NCBI RefSeq assembly: GCF_000312485.1
Contig: NZ_HE997644.1
Coordinates: 186,001-250,000 of the forward strand
DNA: 64,000 nt
Source: Yersinia massiliensis CCUG 53443
GTDB taxonomy: Bacteria > Pseudomonadota > Gammaproteobacteria > Enterobacterales > Enterobacteriaceae
Reading direction: 5' to 3'
The notes beneath the pieces were generated by a model. It made no database searches. It saw only the letters and a list, made by a program, of their open reading frames with translations, and was not told the DNA's origin. Made by a program: the position numbers and the translations under genes. This document shows positions 1-10,127 of the stretch, one piece after another (position 1 is the first letter of the stretch; each line of letters begins with the position of its first letter).

Positions 1-42
1 CACTGGCTTATGCATCAGCAATCTTTTTTGCATCAGCATTCG

Positions 43-1485
43 TTACTGCATCAACAAATAGAGTGATGTGTCACCACGCTGAATATTCAATGCTAATACT
101 GATGGCTTAGAATCAAGAATCTTACGCAGTTCACCCAGATTTTGGACTGGCTGCTGGTTAATCCCGATAATAATATCGCCTTTCTTCAGACCGATACGCG
201 CTGCAGCAGTGCCGCTTTTCACGTTGTCGACTTTCACGCCTTTTTTACCGTTAACATCAGAGTTGCTCAGTTCAGCCCCCTCAATACCGGTATAGAGATT
301 GCCTGAGTCAACTTGAGATTGACTGCTCTGCTCTAAGGTCACGTCTACATTGATAGGCTTACCATCACGCAGCAGACCTAAGGTCATTTTGCTGCCAACA
401 GGCATCGTACCAATTTCAGCACGGAAGCCAGCGAAGCTGTTGATTGCTTTGCCATTCATGCTAACAATCACATCACCTGCTTTGATCCCAGCTTTCGCAG
501 CAGCAGATTTCGGCACGACTTGGCTGATAAAGGCCCCTTTCTGAGCATCAACATTCATGGCTTTTGCCAGTTCAGAATTCAGCTCAGTCCCCATGATACC
601 CAGCTCACCACGTTTCACCTGACCAAACTCAACCATCTGAGCTGTCAAGTTTTTCACCATGTTACTTGGGATGGCAAAACCGATACCAATATTACCGCCA
701 TCTGGAGCCAAAATAGCCGTGTTAATGCCGATCAGCTCACCATTGAGGTTGATCAACGCGCCACCTGAGTTACCCCGGTTAATCGCGGCATCTGTCTGGA
801 TAAAGTTTTCGTAGTTTTCTACGTTCAAGCCACTGCGGCCCAAGGCGGATACGATACCGGAAGTGACGGTTTCACCTAGCCCATAAGGGTTACCGATGGC
901 GACGGTATAATCACCGACGCGCAGTTGATCCGAATCAGCCATTTTAATGGCGGTCAGGTTTTTAAAATCTTTCAACTGCAACAAAGCAATATCAGTACGC
1001 GGATCTTTACCGATAACTTTCGCTTCATAGCTGCGGCCATCGCTCAATTTGACATTGATTTTGGTCGCATTATCCACCACGTGGTTATTGGTCACAACGT
1101 AGCCTTTGGCGGCATCAATAATGACCCCAGACCCCAACGCACGGAACTCTTGCTTACTTGGCATGCCACCTTTACCACCTTGGCCGCCCTGACACATTGG
1201 AGAACCTTGGAATGGAGAGCCATCCTGGCAGAATGGTGAATCATCGCCAAAGAACTGCTGGAATTGTGGTGGCATACCACCCGCACCGGCATTGCTTACC
1301 TGAGCGCTACCTTCCACGTTGATACTCACAACGGAAGGCATCACTTTCTCTAGCATTGGCGCTAGGCTTGGGAGTTGCTGGCTGCTGGAAGCAGCCGTTT
1401 CTGCCGAAATGGCAGTAGAAACTGGCCCCATGGCTAAGCCAACGCTCAATGCCAATGCACTTAACACTAAAGCTGTTTTTTTCAT
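43..1485 (-). CDS. degP: Periplasmic serine protease/chaperone DegP (HtrA)
   Basis: Periplasmic quality-control protease and chaperone that degrades misfolded envelope proteins. The 480-residue product has a Sec signal peptide (cleavage probably after residue 28, AISA), a trypsin-like domain with the catalytic triad His135, Asp165 and Ser240 (in GNSGGA), and two C-terminal PDZ domains (about residues 280-370 and 390-475). The long LA loop (residues 60-115) carries two cysteines (Cys86, Cys98), as in enterobacterial DegP. I take the ATG at 1483-1485 as the start because it opens directly into the signal peptide MKKTALVLSA; the 19 in-frame codons upstream are leader. A sigma-E-like promoter lies about 70-100 bp upstream. 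dgt precedes it on the same strand, as in E. coli. Identification is very secure. Confidence 0.97.
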   Translation of the reverse strand: MKKTALVLSALALSVGLAMGPVSTAISAETAASSSQQLPSLAPMLEKVMPSVVSINVEGSAQVSNAGAGGMPPQFQQFFGDDSPFCQDGSPFQGSPMCQGGQGGKGGMPSKQEFRALGSGVIIDAAKGYVVTNNHVVDNATKINVKLSDGRSYEAKVIGKDPRTDIALLQLKDFKNLTAIKMADSDQLRVGDYTVAIGNPYGLGETVTSGIVSALGRSGLNVENYENFIQTDAAINRGNSGGALINLNGELIGINTAILAPDGGNIGIGFAIPSNMVKNLTAQMVEFGQVKRGELGIMGTELNSELAKAMNVDAQKGAFISQVVPKSAAAKAGIKAGDVIVSMNGKAINSFAGFRAEIGTMPVGSKMTLGLLRDGKPINVDVTLEQSSQSQVDSGNLYTGIEGAELSNSDVNGKKGVKVDNVKSGTAAARIGLKKGDIIIGINQQPVQNLGELRKILDSKPSVLALNIQRGDTSLYLLMQ

Positions 1486-1555
1486 GTATTCTGATTCCCG
1501 ATATACAATTAATAATGATTCAATAAATGAGTGGCAGACCAATGTCGTCTTGCTT

Positions 1556-1583
1556 GTAAGATTGAATATGGGGGTTGAAGTTC
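1556..1583 (-). promoter_or_regulatory. Sigma-E-type promoter of degP
   Basis: On the minus strand GAACTT (1578-1583) is followed after exactly 16 bases by TCTTA (1557-1561). This resembles the extracytoplasmic-stress sigma-E consensus (GGAACTT, about 16 bp, TCTGA), and E. coli degP is a classical RpoE target. The start codon lies about 70 bp downstream. The assignment rests on motif and gene identity; the -10 element has one mismatch. Confidence 0.6.
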
Positions 1584-1671
1584 ATAGACCCAAGAATCAG
1601 AAAAGTAAAAAATATTGTCCGTCTTTACAAAACTACAGTTAATTAAAAGGGAAAATTAATTTGTTTGCATA

Positions 1672-3189
1672 CTATTCCGCAGCCATTAAGCGCCGATATT
1701 CATCGTAAGCATAAAGGTCTGTCATGCCACTGATATAATCTTGAATGAGACGAGCACGATAATAATATTCATATATCTCATAATGTTCTGATGGTAAATT
1801 ACGTAGCCTCTCGACTGATTCAGCATAAGATAAACGATGTTTTGTCGACAATTTATGAAATAGCCTTGTCTCAATGGGATACTGGCGGTGACTATCTTGG
1901 GCGACTAATTGCGTGAAAGCGGCCTGTGGCATCGCTAATAGCGGGCTATAAATGTCGAGCAACCCACTAATTACTCTATATCCTTGTAATTCAAGCTGTT
2001 CTACTTCTGGATGATTAAAGACGTGTTTTACCGCAACCTTTTTAAAAATTTGCAATAATTTACATGCTGCACTGGAATCTTCTAATAATGCTTGATTAAA
2101 AGAACCAGAAAAGACAGCCGGTAGGTTTTCAATAAAACGTTGTGCGGCATGGGGAACCAATTTTCCTACCGTATTGACTCGTAAATACATAAAGAATTGA
2201 TCTTCAGTACTGCGCCGACCTTGTTCACGCCCCAATTGTCTAAATGCACTTCCGACTACTTTATCAAACAAATCACCATGCGTGACATCGCCCCACTCTT
2301 TCATCATATGGTCATAAAGTTGCTCAACGCTAAAAATACTTTTTTCTACCGCATCTTCTAAATCAGCGATGCAATAAGAAATATCATCGGCGGCTTCCAT
2401 AATATAGGTGAGCGGGAAACGATTAAACTCCCCCATATTGAGTTCACGGCGTAAATCTTTCACATAGTTTTCTTCGGCAAGATAAAAACCTGGCTTCTTC
2501 ATCAAGTAATGATGGGAATTAGGAATATCGCCAGACCAATAAGCCGGTTTTGTATATTTAAGAATACAGCCCACTTGCGCATAAGTCAGATTCAGTTTTA
2601 ATAAGCTGTAAACTAACCTTATGGCTTGTGCGTTACCTTCAAACTGGCTGAGATCATGGCGTATTTTGCTGCGTAGGATATTCAGTTCAGCTTCGCCTTC
2701 TCGCAGCCTAAGCGCGTTCACCAAGCATTGATCCTTACCCCGCGGTTCTACTCCACCACCGTTTGGATCCATCTGTTTGGAAAACCAATTATTGATAGCT
2801 GACTCGCCAAAATGGCCAAAAGGCGGGTTGCCGATGTCATGCATCAAACAAGCCATTTCCACAATACTTTCAAAAGGATCTAGCAGCTTATCCAAACCAT
2901 AAGCCGTGATCTTTTTATCTTGCTTAAATCGATTTAGGATCTCTTTGGCAATATATCGCCCCACCTGCTGGACTTCCAACGAATGCGTCAGGCGACTGCG
3001 TACCGCCGCATTACGCTCTAGCGGAAATACCTGTGTTTTTTGCTGTAAACGCCTTATTGCCGCAGAGTTGACAATACGCCCACGATCGCTTTCGAATACT
3101 CGGATAATCTCATATTCGTCTTCCGCCGAACTGGGTTTACCGAACGGCCGCTGGAAACTAATTTTCTGCTTAAAGTCGATCCCAGACAT
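1672..3189 (-). CDS. dgt: Deoxyguanosinetriphosphate triphosphohydrolase
   Basis: HD-superfamily enzyme that hydrolyses dGTP to deoxyguanosine and tripolyphosphate, lowering the dGTP pool. The 505-residue product equals the E. coli length. Metal-binding residues are visible: His69 in RLTHS and the His117-Asp118 pair in [15 protein letters not shown] place the start at the ATG at 3187-3189 ([10 protein letters not shown]), which has a GGGGGA ribosome binding site immediately upstream; the open frame extends 40 codons further but without similarity. mtnN is divergent, and degP lies downstream on the same strand 187 bp away, the same neighbourhood as in E. coli. Confidence 0.95.
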   Translation of the reverse strand: MSGIDFKQKISFQRPFGKPSSAEDEYEIIRVFESDRGRIVNSAAIRRLQQKTQVFPLERNAAVRSRLTHSLEVQQVGRYIAKEILNRFKQDKKITAYGLDKLLDPFESIVEMACLMHDIGNPPFGHFGESAINNWFSKQMDPNGGGVEPRGKDQCLVNALRLREGEAELNILRSKIRHDLSQFEGNAQAIRLVYSLLKLNLTYAQVGCILKYTKPAYWSGDIPNSHHYLMKKPGFYLAEENYVKDLRRELNMGEFNRFPLTYIMEAADDISYCIADLEDAVEKSIFSVEQLYDHMMKEWGDVTHGDLFDKVVGSAFRQLGREQGRRSTEDQFFMYLRVNTVGKLVPHAAQRFIENLPAVFSGSFNQALLEDSSAACKLLQIFKKVAVKHVFNHPEVEQLELQGYRVISGLLDIYSPLLAMPQAAFTQLVAQDSHRQYPIETRLFHKLSTKHRLSYAESVERLRNLPSEHYEIYEYYYRARLIQDYISGMTDLYAYDEYRRLMAAE

Positions 3190-3375
3190 ATTTCCCCCTG
3201 ATATTTCATTACAAATAGTGATACTCACTCTTGACCATAGATGCAATTGATAACGTATGAACTGCGGCACATTACGCATTATCTTGGCTGAACTACCCGA
3301 ATATCGCACTTAGCTGATAAACTGTATGCCGTTAATGACAGATTAATCCATCCTTTAAAATCAGCAGGTACTCTT

Positions 3376-4077
3376 ATGAAAGTCGGCATTATTGGTGCAA
3401 TGGAAGAAGAAGTGACGCTACTGCGTGACAAAATTGAAAATCGCCAAACCTTAGTCCGTGCAGGCTGCGAGATGTACAGCGGCAAACTTAATGGTGTGGA
3501 CGTCGTATTGCTGAAATCCGGTATCGGCAAAGTTTCTGCCGCAATGGGAACAACCTTACTGTTAGAGCATTTTAAGCCTGATATCGTGATCAACACCGGT
3601 TCTGCGGGCGGTTTGGCCTCTAGCCTGAAAGTGGGCGATATCGTGGTATCAACTGAAGTTCGCTATCACGATGCTGATGTCACTGCGTTTGGCTATGAAC
3701 CCGGCCAGATGGCTGGTTGTCCTGCTGCCTTCGTTGCTGATGCAGATTTGATTGCGTTGGCTGAAAATTGCATCAAAGAATTAGACCTAAACGCGGTGCG
3801 CGGTTTGATTTGCAGCGGCGATGCCTTCATTAATGGGGCGGCACCTCTGGAACGAATTCGTGCCACCTTCCCGACTGTCGCAGCCGTTGAAATGGAAGCT
3901 GCCGCCATTGGTCACGTTTGTCATCTGTTTAAGACGCCATTCGTTGTCGTTCGCGCGATTTCAGATGTAGCAGATAAAGAATCTCACCTGAGTTTTGATG
4001 AATTCTTGGTTGTCGCCGCGAAACAATCAACGCGTATGATTGAAGCGATGTTAACAACGCTGGCTCAACGCGGTTAA
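3376..4077 (+). CDS. mtnN: 5'-methylthioadenosine/S-adenosylhomocysteine nucleosidase
   Basis: Also called Pfs. It cleaves adenine from methylthioadenosine, S-adenosylhomocysteine and 5'-deoxyadenosine, feeding methionine salvage and yielding the ribosylhomocysteine precursor of autoinducer-2. The 233-residue protein has the family's catalytic residues: Glu12 in the N-terminal GAMEEEV segment, the Met173-Glu174 pair in VEMEAAA, and Asp197 in AISDVAD. It is the first gene of an mtnN-btuF-yadS run whose stop and start codons overlap (TAATG), so the three are probably co-transcribed. dgt is divergent. Confidence 0.96.
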   Translation: MKVGIIGAMEEEVTLLRDKIENRQTLVRAGCEMYSGKLNGVDVVLLKSGIGKVSAAMGTTLLLEHFKPDIVINTGSAGGLASSLKVGDIVVSTEVRYHDADVTAFGYEPGQMAGCPAAFVADADLIALAENCIKELDLNAVRGLICSGDAFINGAAPLERIRATFPTVAAVEMEAAAIGHVCHLFKTPFVVVRAISDVADKESHLSFDEFLVVAAKQSTRMIEAMLTTLAQRG

Positions 4078-4940
4078 TGGGGCGGTTTATTTTTGCCCCT
4101 TTGGCACAATCAGCTATCGCTCACCTTCAAGCCATCGCTCTGGTCTTGCTTGGCCTGTTTTGCTTACAGGCATCGGCGGTAGAGCGGATTATCAGTTTAT
4201 CGCCCAGTACAACCGAGTTGGCCTATGCCGCTGGGTTGGGGGATAAACTGGTCGCGGTAAGTGCTTACTCTGACTATCCCGAAGCGGCGAAAAAACTGGA
4301 ACATGTGGCATCGTGGCAAGGGGTCAATGTCGAGCGAATTTTGGCGCTAAAACCTGACCTCATCCTCGCTTGGCGTGGTGGAAACCCACAGCGTCCGCTG
4401 GAACAACTCGCTTCTTTGGGCATTCCAATTCTCTATTCTGACCCCGCTAATATTGATCAGATTGCAGATGATCTGGATAAATTGGCGCAATATAGCCCCC
4501 ACCCTGAGCAAGCTCATCAAGCTGCCGAACAGTTACGCCAGCAATTTGCTGAATTACGTAGCCGTTATGCTCGCCAATCCCCATTACGTACGTTCCTGCA
4601 ATTTGGTACACAACCCTTATTTACCAGTTCAGGACATACCTTACAGAGCGAGATCGTCTCTGTGTGTGGGGGAGAGAATATTTTTGCCAACAGCCGAGTT
4701 CCTTGGCCACAGGTGAGCCGTGAGCAAGTGATGACCCGCCAACCACAAGTGATCGTCGTGGGCGGTAAAAAGTCTCAGGCTGAGAACGTCAGCGCCTTTT
4801 GGCGGCCTCAGCTCACAGTACCGGTGATAACCCTTAATGAGGACTGGTTTAATCGCGCTGGCCCACGTATCCTGCTGGCCGCTAAACAGCTCTGCCAGCA
4901 AATGGCAAGCCTTCCATCCCTTGTGGCGGAGTCACATTAA
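4077..4940 (+). CDS. btuF: Periplasmic vitamin B12-binding protein BtuF
   Basis: Substrate-binding protein that delivers cobalamin to the BtuCD ABC importer. The 287-residue product starts with a hydrophobic signal sequence (about residues 15-35, ending near LQASA), followed by the class III binding-protein fold opening [18 protein letters not shown]. The start ATG overlaps the mtnN stop by one base (TAATG), and the stop overlaps the yadS start in the same way, so translation is probably coupled. btuC and btuD are not in the window; they are also unlinked in E. coli. Confidence 0.94.
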   Translation: MGRFIFAPLAQSAIAHLQAIALVLLGLFCLQASAVERIISLSPSTTELAYAAGLGDKLVAVSAYSDYPEAAKKLEHVASWQGVNVERILALKPDLILAWRGGNPQRPLEQLASLGIPILYSDPANIDQIADDLDKLAQYSPHPEQAHQAAEQLRQQFAELRSRYARQSPLRTFLQFGTQPLFTSSGHTLQSEIVSVCGGENIFANSRVPWPQVSREQVMTRQPQVIVVGGKKSQAENVSAFWRPQLTVPVITLNEDWFNRAGPRILLAAKQLCQQMASLPSLVAESH

Positions 4941-5554
4941 TGCTGGTTTATTGGCTGGATATTTTAGGTACTGCGGTATTTGCTATCTCCGGCGTGTTGC
5001 TGGCGGGGAAGTTGCGGATGGATCCGTTCGGGGTGCTGGTTTTGGGGGTAGTTACCGCTGTCGGCGGGGGCACTATTCGCGATATGGCGTTAGCCAATGG
5101 TCCGGTATTTTGGGTCAAAGACCCCACGGATTTGGTGGTGGCAATGGTCACTTGTTTAGCAACAATTTTATTGGTCCGTCAGCCAAGACGGACACCAAAA
5201 TGGATACTGCCAGTATTGGATGCCATTGGTCTGGCGGTATTCGTGGGTATCGGCGTCAATAAAGCCTTTGCAGCGGGCGCCAGCCCGTTGGTGGCTATCT
5301 GTATGGGTGTGATTACCGGTGTTGGCGGCGGGATTATCCGTGATGTGCTAGCACGTGAAATACCGATGATCCTGCGTACTGAGATTTATGCCACAGCCTG
5401 CATCATTGGCGGTATTGTCCATGCTACTGCTTTTTACACTTTCGGCATGCCATTGCAGCAAGCAATGATGTTGGGGATGGTGATAACACTCGGTATTCGG
5501 CTTGCCGCCATCCGCTGGCGTTTGAAGCTGCCAACATTTGAAATTGAGCATTGA
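4940..5554 (+). CDS. yadS: TRIC-family (UPF0126) inner-membrane channel protein YadS
   Basis: The 204-residue protein has about seven hydrophobic helices and two internally repeated glycine-rich segments: AVGGGTIRDMAL near residues 40-50 and GVGGGIIRDVLA near 125-136. This duplication is the signature of the UPF0126/TRIC family, whose studied members form trimeric cation channels; the physiological role of YadS itself is not established. It is last in the mtnN-btuF-yadS unit, with a one-base stop/start overlap with btuF. No clear terminator follows in the roughly 295 bp before the next gene. Confidence 0.88.
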   Translation: MLVYWLDILGTAVFAISGVLLAGKLRMDPFGVLVLGVVTAVGGGTIRDMALANGPVFWVKDPTDLVVAMVTCLATILLVRQPRRTPKWILPVLDAIGLAVFVGIGVNKAFAAGASPLVAICMGVITGVGGGIIRDVLAREIPMILRTEIYATACIIGGIVHATAFYTFGMPLQQAMMLGMVITLGIRLAAIRWRLKLPTFEIEH

Positions 5555-5848
5555 TCATGGCCCGCAAGAATAATTGCCAAACTAAGCTTATATTTTGTAC
5601 ACTACGTGCAGTTTTTAATCTTCACGTTGAATTTTTAGGCTCTTTTGGCGTCAGAAAATCCACGCATAGATTCTAGTACTCAACCTTATTTTTTGTATTG
5701 ATGTGATTTAAATCTTCAAGTTTTTAAATAATTAGTCGATATCATTCAAACTAATATCGTTGCAGCGAACAAGCTGCTACATCAAGCAAGAAGGATATCC
5801 CCATTTAGCTGACTAAGTGGGACACCGACAGTCAAAAGCGCAGTTAAA

Positions 5849-6163
5849 ATGATGAAATATGTTTTTTTGATGTTTTGGCTGGTATTTTTTGCCAGTCCGT
5901 CGCTGGCCCAGGGGCTTAGCGGCACACTCGATATACGCCTGACTATCGTTTCATCTTGTCAGGTGCAATCCCCGAATCAATCTGCTCACACAGCAAGTGA
6001 TTCAAACGTGAATTATCCAAATATACAGTGTCGTCAAGGAGGTGGATGGGTGGCAGAACCTAAAATCAGCCATGCTTTTATTGCTCCAGATGGTTCACTG
6101 CTTAGCAAAGACAGCCTCAGCCGTAAGAGCCAGATGGCGCAACTGATTACAGTAGAATGGTAA
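5849..6163 (+). CDS. Small secreted protein, possibly spore-coat-U/SCPU-like
   Basis: I do not recognise this 104-residue product with certainty. It has a clear signal peptide (about residues 1-20, ending SLAQ), then a short beta-rich domain beginning GTLDIRLTIVSSCQV. It contains just two cysteines after the signal, about 24 residues apart, and ends in a strand-like QLITVEW. That layout (strand plus Cys at the start, second Cys, terminal strand) resembles the small secreted SCPU/fimbrial-like beta-sandwich proteins, which is inference only. Start codons at 5849 and 5852 are both possible and the ribosome binding site is weak. It stands alone between yadS and a terminator plus ERIC pair, a place where E. 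coli has no gene. No usher, chaperone or other pilus gene is nearby. Confidence 0.6.
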   Translation: MMKYVFLMFWLVFFASPSLAQGLSGTLDIRLTIVSSCQVQSPNQSAHTASDSNVNYPNIQCRQGGGWVAEPKISHAFIAPDGSLLSKDSLSRKSQMAQLITVEW

Positions 6164-6172
6164 AATTCACCT

Positions 6173-6207
6173 ATAAAAAAACCGCGACTCAATGTTGCGG
6201 TTTTTTA
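6173..6207 (+). terminator. Rho-independent terminator after the small secreted protein
   Basis: An A-rich run, the stem ACCGC.AC / GT.GCGGT around the short loop TCAAT, and a run of six T form a typical intrinsic terminator ten bases beyond the stop codon. The T-tract runs directly into the first ERIC copy. Confidence 0.8.
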
Positions 6208-6442
6208 TTGGCGTCTCAGCAAGGCAGCAAACGAACGAGTCCCAATGAGCTTACACCAGTAAGTGATTTAGGTGAGTCAGTGCCGCTAACACCGCTGAGG
6301 CGTCAAGAACGCAGGGTTTACCCAAAGTCCATTGGCGTTTCAGCAAGGCAGCAAACGAACGAGTCCCAATGAGCTTACACCAGTAAGTGATTTGGGTGAG
6401 TCAGTGCCGCTAACGCCGCTGAGGCGTCAAGGGCGCAGGGTA
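6207..6442 (+). repeat. Two tandem ERIC elements (first 5'-truncated)
   Basis: Two head-to-tail copies of an enterobacterial repetitive intergenic consensus element. The diagnostic centre GAGCTTAC-ACCAGTAAGTGATT matches the region targeted by the classical ERIC primers. The second copy (6319-6442) is complete, from TACCC to GGGTA; the first (6207-6318) has lost its left end to the terminator hairpin. The two copies are nearly identical, which points to recent duplication. They belong to a variant (CGAACGAGTCCCAATGAG) distinct from the copies near 27 kb. The right end sits two bases from the erpA stop codon. Confidence 0.9.
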
Positions 6443-6444
6443 AA

Positions 6445-6789
6445 TTAGATACTGAAAGAAGAACCGCACCCACAAGTACTCTTCGCATTCGGATTCGTCA
6501 CGATAAAACGTGAACCTTCTAACCCTTCAGTGTAATCCACTGCACCGCCGACCAGATATTGCAGGCTCATGGGGTCAACGACCAGCTCTACGCCTTGTTT
6601 TTCAATGGTCATATCACCATCGTTGATTTGGTCATCAAAAGTAAAACCGTATTGGAACCCGCTACATCCGCCACCGGTAATATAAACTCGTAACTTCAGA
6701 TTTGGATTTTCCTCATCTGAAATCAGCAGCTTAACTTTTTTTGCCGCCGCCTCGGTAAACTGTAGGGGCAGTACTGTTTCTTCGCTCAT
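6445..6789 (-). CDS. erpA: Iron-sulfur cluster insertion protein ErpA
   Basis: A-type Fe-S carrier that hands clusters to apoproteins such as the isoprenoid enzymes IspG and IspH. The 114-residue product carries the three family cysteines, one in [10 protein letters not shown] and two in the C-terminal [12 protein letters not shown] chose the ATG at 6787-6789 because a GGGAG Shine-Dalgarno sits eight bases upstream and this gives exactly the E. coli length. An in-frame ATG two codons earlier lies only two bases from the same GGGAG. clcA lies upstream on the same strand with a 117-bp gap. Confidence 0.95.
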   Translation of the reverse strand: MSEETVLPLQFTEAAAKKVKLLISDEENPNLKLRVYITGGGCSGFQYGFTFDDQINDGDMTIEKQGVELVVDPMSLQYLVGGAVDYTEGLEGSRFIVTNPNAKSTCGCGSSFSI

Positions 6790-6906
6790 GCTCATCACTC
6801 CCAACCGGTGTTCGAGTTGCAGGTTACTACAATGGCAGCCTGATCTATGCATCAATTATCCAATACCCGAGTAATTCATTCAAGTATTGCCGACTAATGA
6901 TACATA

Positions 6907-8343
6907 TTATCTACCTGTTCGAGCCTCACTTTCAACCACCGGTTGTTGCTGGGCTGCCGCTGATGCTGCCTGCTCTTGTTTCTCTAATGTGCGGGCCAAA
7001 ATGGCTGAATACAAGGGCTTGCCCCCCATAAATTGAGCAATCAATGTCGCCCCTAAACAAGTCACGATCATCGGCAAAATAAGCTGATAGTTATCGGTCA
7101 TTTCCAGTACCAATACGATGCCCGTCAATGGCGCACGTACCGAAGCAGCAAACAGTGCCCCCATCCCCGCGATAGCGAATGTCCCAGCCTCAATACCGTA
7201 TTCAGGGAATAAGTGCGCGCAAGATAGGCCATAAGCCGTGCCGAGAATGGTCCCTAACGCCAACATCGGGGCAAATATCCCGCCCGGTGCACCTGAGCCA
7301 AAGCACAGCAAAGTGGTGATGATTCTGGCAATGAAGATAAAAATCAGCATGCCAATACTAAAGTTACCAGCCAGCGCAATGGGAATTAATGTAAACCCAC
7401 CGCCTACCGCTTCACCATGAATCAGTGCCAGTAAACCGCACATCCCCCCCAACAAGCCCCCGATCAATACCAGTTTGCGCCAATCACCACCATGAATGCG
7501 CACAAACCAGTCCTGAGTACGAAAGATGAGCGCATTGAAGATCACGCCAACAGCACCAAAAATAATCCCCAGTAAGAGATAGAGCCACAAGGAATTAAGC
7601 GGTACATCACTGAGCTTTCCGACATCAATAATGGCGCGTTCACCATTGAAATAGCGATAAACAATCGTGGAAGTGATAACCCCGACAAATACCGCTTTGA
7701 TTGAAACCAGGCTGTAGCGGAACTGCGAGCGCATCTCCTCTATAACGAATAAAATCCCGGCTAACGGGGCATTAAAGGCGGCAGAAAGCCCAGCCGCTGC
7801 CCCCGTCGCTAATAATGAATGCCGAGCTTCTGGGCTGCGTAGGCGGAAGATATCGACGACCATGCGCCCGCTATTGCCCCCCATCTGCACCATCGGCCCT
7901 TCACGGCCTAACACCATGCCTGCGCCCAACGTCCCTAGGCCGCCAATAAATTTAACGGGAATGACCCGCCACCATCGCACAGGACGCATCTCTTCCATCG
8001 CGCCTTCAATTTCAGGGATCCCAGAGCCACCCGCCTCAGGCGCAAAGCGGCGCACCAGAAAATACCCCACCATCGCCAAGAGCGCCGACATAATAAACGC
8101 TAACGGCCAGACCAAAATGGCCGAGTCCGCCACCTTCGCCAGTGAGGCCAATCTTTGCTGCTGAATCCAATCGACACCAAGGTCAAAGGCAACCCCCAGC
8201 AAACCCGTAATCACCCCAACAAGTGCTGCCATGATAAGGATGACCAATGGGGTTTTGTCACGGTTTACCAGTGCATGGATAAATCGCCCGCGTTTGCGTT
8301 CAGTCTCACCTTCGGAGGAGATGTTTTGTGTTGAGTCAGTCAT
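6907..8343 (-). CDS. clcA: H+/Cl- exchange transporter ClcA
   Basis: CLC-family two-chloride/one-proton antiporter of the inner membrane, involved in extreme acid resistance in E. coli. The 478-residue protein shows all the functional marks: Ser107 in GGSGIPE (Cl- coordination), gating Glu148 in GREGP, proton glutamate Glu203 in VIEEMRSQF, the GGIFAPM loop, and the C-terminal tyrosine in GGKPLYSAI. It is an exchanger rather than a channel because both glutamates are present. It lies between erpA and the divergent hemL, as in E. coli. Confidence 0.96.
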   Translation of the reverse strand: MTDSTQNISSEGETERKRGRFIHALVNRDKTPLVILIMAALVGVITGLLGVAFDLGVDWIQQQRLASLAKVADSAILVWPLAFIMSALLAMVGYFLVRRFAPEAGGSGIPEIEGAMEEMRPVRWWRVIPVKFIGGLGTLGAGMVLGREGPMVQMGGNSGRMVVDIFRLRSPEARHSLLATGAAAGLSAAFNAPLAGILFVIEEMRSQFRYSLVSIKAVFVGVITSTIVYRYFNGERAIIDVGKLSDVPLNSLWLYLLLGIIFGAVGVIFNALIFRTQDWFVRIHGGDWRKLVLIGGLLGGMCGLLALIHGEAVGGGFTLIPIALAGNFSIGMLIFIFIARIITTLLCFGSGAPGGIFAPMLALGTILGTAYGLSCAHLFPEYGIEAGTFAIAGMGALFAASVRAPLTGIVLVLEMTDNYQLILPMIVTCLGATLIAQFMGGKPLYSAILARTLEKQEQAASAAAQQQPVVESEARTGR

Positions 8344-8677
8344 GGTTTATATGCTTTCACGTTGAATAATAAGTAATACAAATAAACAGTAGCCTGAGTT
8401 TAGTCTACGTCCCCATGATGTGCCTGCTTTAATCGCGACGAAATGATCTGGCTCATGGCAGGTCATTTGAATGGCAACACATAAGTTTTGCGGCACGCTG
8501 CGCAAGCCAGCAGTTTAATATACCCAATCATTTGATAACCGCTGCCAGTTCTTTAGAATAGGCCGCAATATTCTTTTGTCAGGCGGATGTTAGTGAGGTT
8601 GATGTTGTTAAGATTGATATCGTTAAGCTGGATATCATCACCGCTCATCTCGCCAAACCCAACTCAGGAGCCCCTTT
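8344..8677. other. clcA-hemL divergent intergenic region with 15-bp repeats
   Basis: This 334-bp gap separates the divergent clcA and hemL. It must hold both promoters, but I see no strong consensus element. Close to hemL, 8597-8641 consists of three imperfect 15-base direct repeats (GGTTGATGTTGTTAA, GATTGATATCGTTAA, GCTGGATATCATCAC). No ORF of note. Confidence 0.6.
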
Positions 8678-9958
8678 ATGAGCCAATCCGAAAATTTGTA
8701 CGCCCAAGCAAAACAGTTAATTCCAGGTGGGGTTAACTCTCCAGTGCGTGCATTCACTGGTGTCGGTGGCGTCCCATTGTTTATCGAACGTGCCGATGGT
8801 GCTTTCTTGTTTGACGTCGATGGCAAAGCTTATATCGATTATGTCGGCTCTTGGGGTCCAATGGTGTTAGGCCACAATCACCCAGCGATTCGTCAGGCCG
8901 TGATTGAAGCCGTTGAACGTGGTTTAAGTTTCGGTGCACCAACCGAGATGGAAGTGAAAATGGCACAGTTGGTGACCGATCTAGTCCCCACCATGGACAT
9001 GGTGCGCATGGTCAACTCAGGCACCGAAGCAACCATGAGTGCCATTCGTCTGGCTCGCGGCTTCACTGGGCGCGACAAGATCATCAAGTTTGAAGGCTGC
9101 TATCACGGCCATGCGGACTGCCTGCTCGTGAAAGCCGGTTCTGGCGCGCTAACGCTAGGCCAGCCTAATTCACCGGGTGTCCCTGCCGATTTCGCGAAGC
9201 ACACGCTGACGTGTACTTATAACGATCTCGCCAGTGTGCGCGAAGCCTTTGAGCAATACCCGCAAGATGTGGCTTGTATCATCGTCGAACCGGTCGCCGG
9301 TAATATGAACTGCGTGCCGCCATTGCCCGAGTTCTTGCCAGGTCTGCGTGCATTGTGTGATGAGTTTGGTGCGCTACTGATTATTGATGAGGTCATGACG
9401 GGTTTTCGTGTAGCACTCGCTGGGGCGCAAGATTATTACAATGTCGTTCCTGACTTAACCTGCTTGGGTAAAATTATCGGTGGCGGCATGCCAGTGGGGG
9501 CTTTCGGTGGCCGCCGCGACGTGATGGATGCATTAGCGCCTACGGGGCCGGTCTATCAGGCAGGCACGCTATCCGGCAACCCAATTGCTATGGCGGCGGG
9601 TTTTGCTTGTTTGACTGAAGTTGCTCAAGTGGGCATCCATGAAACCCTCACGGAGTTGACCGACTCATTAGCGACAGGTCTGCTACATGCGGCGAAAGCA
9701 GAAAATATTCCATTAGTGGTTAACCATGTCGGCGGCATGTTCGGCATCTTCTTTACCGATGCCGAAACCGTGACCTGTTATCAGGATGTGATGAATTGCG
9801 ATGTTGAACGCTTCAAGCGCTTCTTCCATCTGATGTTGGAAGAAGGTATTTATCTGGCACCTTCTGCTTTCGAAGCCGGTTTTATGTCCGTGGCACACAG
9901 CAAAGAAGATATCCAGAGAACTGTGGATGCCGCACGCCGGTGCTTTGCTAAGCTTTAA
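8678..9958 (+). CDS. hemL: Glutamate-1-semialdehyde 2,1-aminomutase
   Basis: PLP enzyme that converts glutamate-1-semialdehyde to 5-aminolevulinate, the C5 route to tetrapyrroles. The 426-residue product has the class III aminotransferase fold; the PLP lysine is Lys265 in [18 protein letters not shown], and the cofactor-facing [10 protein letters not shown] segment (about 235-244) and the YHGH motif are present. A CAGGAG ribosome binding site precedes the ATG. clcA is divergent upstream; fhuB converges from the other side. Confidence 0.97.
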   Translation: MSQSENLYAQAKQLIPGGVNSPVRAFTGVGGVPLFIERADGAFLFDVDGKAYIDYVGSWGPMVLGHNHPAIRQAVIEAVERGLSFGAPTEMEVKMAQLVTDLVPTMDMVRMVNSGTEATMSAIRLARGFTGRDKIIKFEGCYHGHADCLLVKAGSGALTLGQPNSPGVPADFAKHTLTCTYNDLASVREAFEQYPQDVACIIVEPVAGNMNCVPPLPEFLPGLRALCDEFGALLIIDEVMTGFRVALAGAQDYYNVVPDLTCLGKIIGGGMPVGAFGGRRDVMDALAPTGPVYQAGTLSGNPIAMAAGFACLTEVAQVGIHETLTELTDSLATGLLHAAKAENIPLVVNHVGGMFGIFFTDAETVTCYQDVMNCDVERFKRFFHLMLEEGIYLAPSAFEAGFMSVAHSKEDIQRTVDAARRCFAKL

Positions 9959-9993
9959 TACGGCATCAATATCCATATGCCATGGCTATTAAG

Positions 9994-10061
9994 GCGTAAT
10001 AGCAGTTAAAGCGTAATAGCGGTTAGCGTGCAATAGCCGCTAATGTGTAACAGCAGTTAAC
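9994..10061 (+). repeat. 17-bp tandem repeat, four imperfect units
   Basis: Between the convergent hemL and fhuB, four contiguous 17-base units occur: GCGTAATAGCAGTTAAA, GCGTAATAGCGGTTAGC, GTGCAATAGCCGCTAAT and GTGTAACAGCAGTTAAC. The register is exact with substitutions only. This is a minisatellite-type candidate VNTR. Confidence 0.85.
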
Positions 10062-10127
10062 GTGTTCAGGTTTATCACCGCTAATTGAACTCGCAGCCTA
10101 ACGATCGGTATTAATACAAGTCTCTGA

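Noticed and set aside
4641-4901. Minus-strand open frame inside btuF
   Set aside because: Lies wholly within btuF, has no independent signals and looks like codon-bias shadow.
6157-6372. 71-codon frame over the terminator and ERIC repeat
   Set aside because: The frame is made of the terminator hairpin plus ERIC sequence; it is a translation of repeat DNA.
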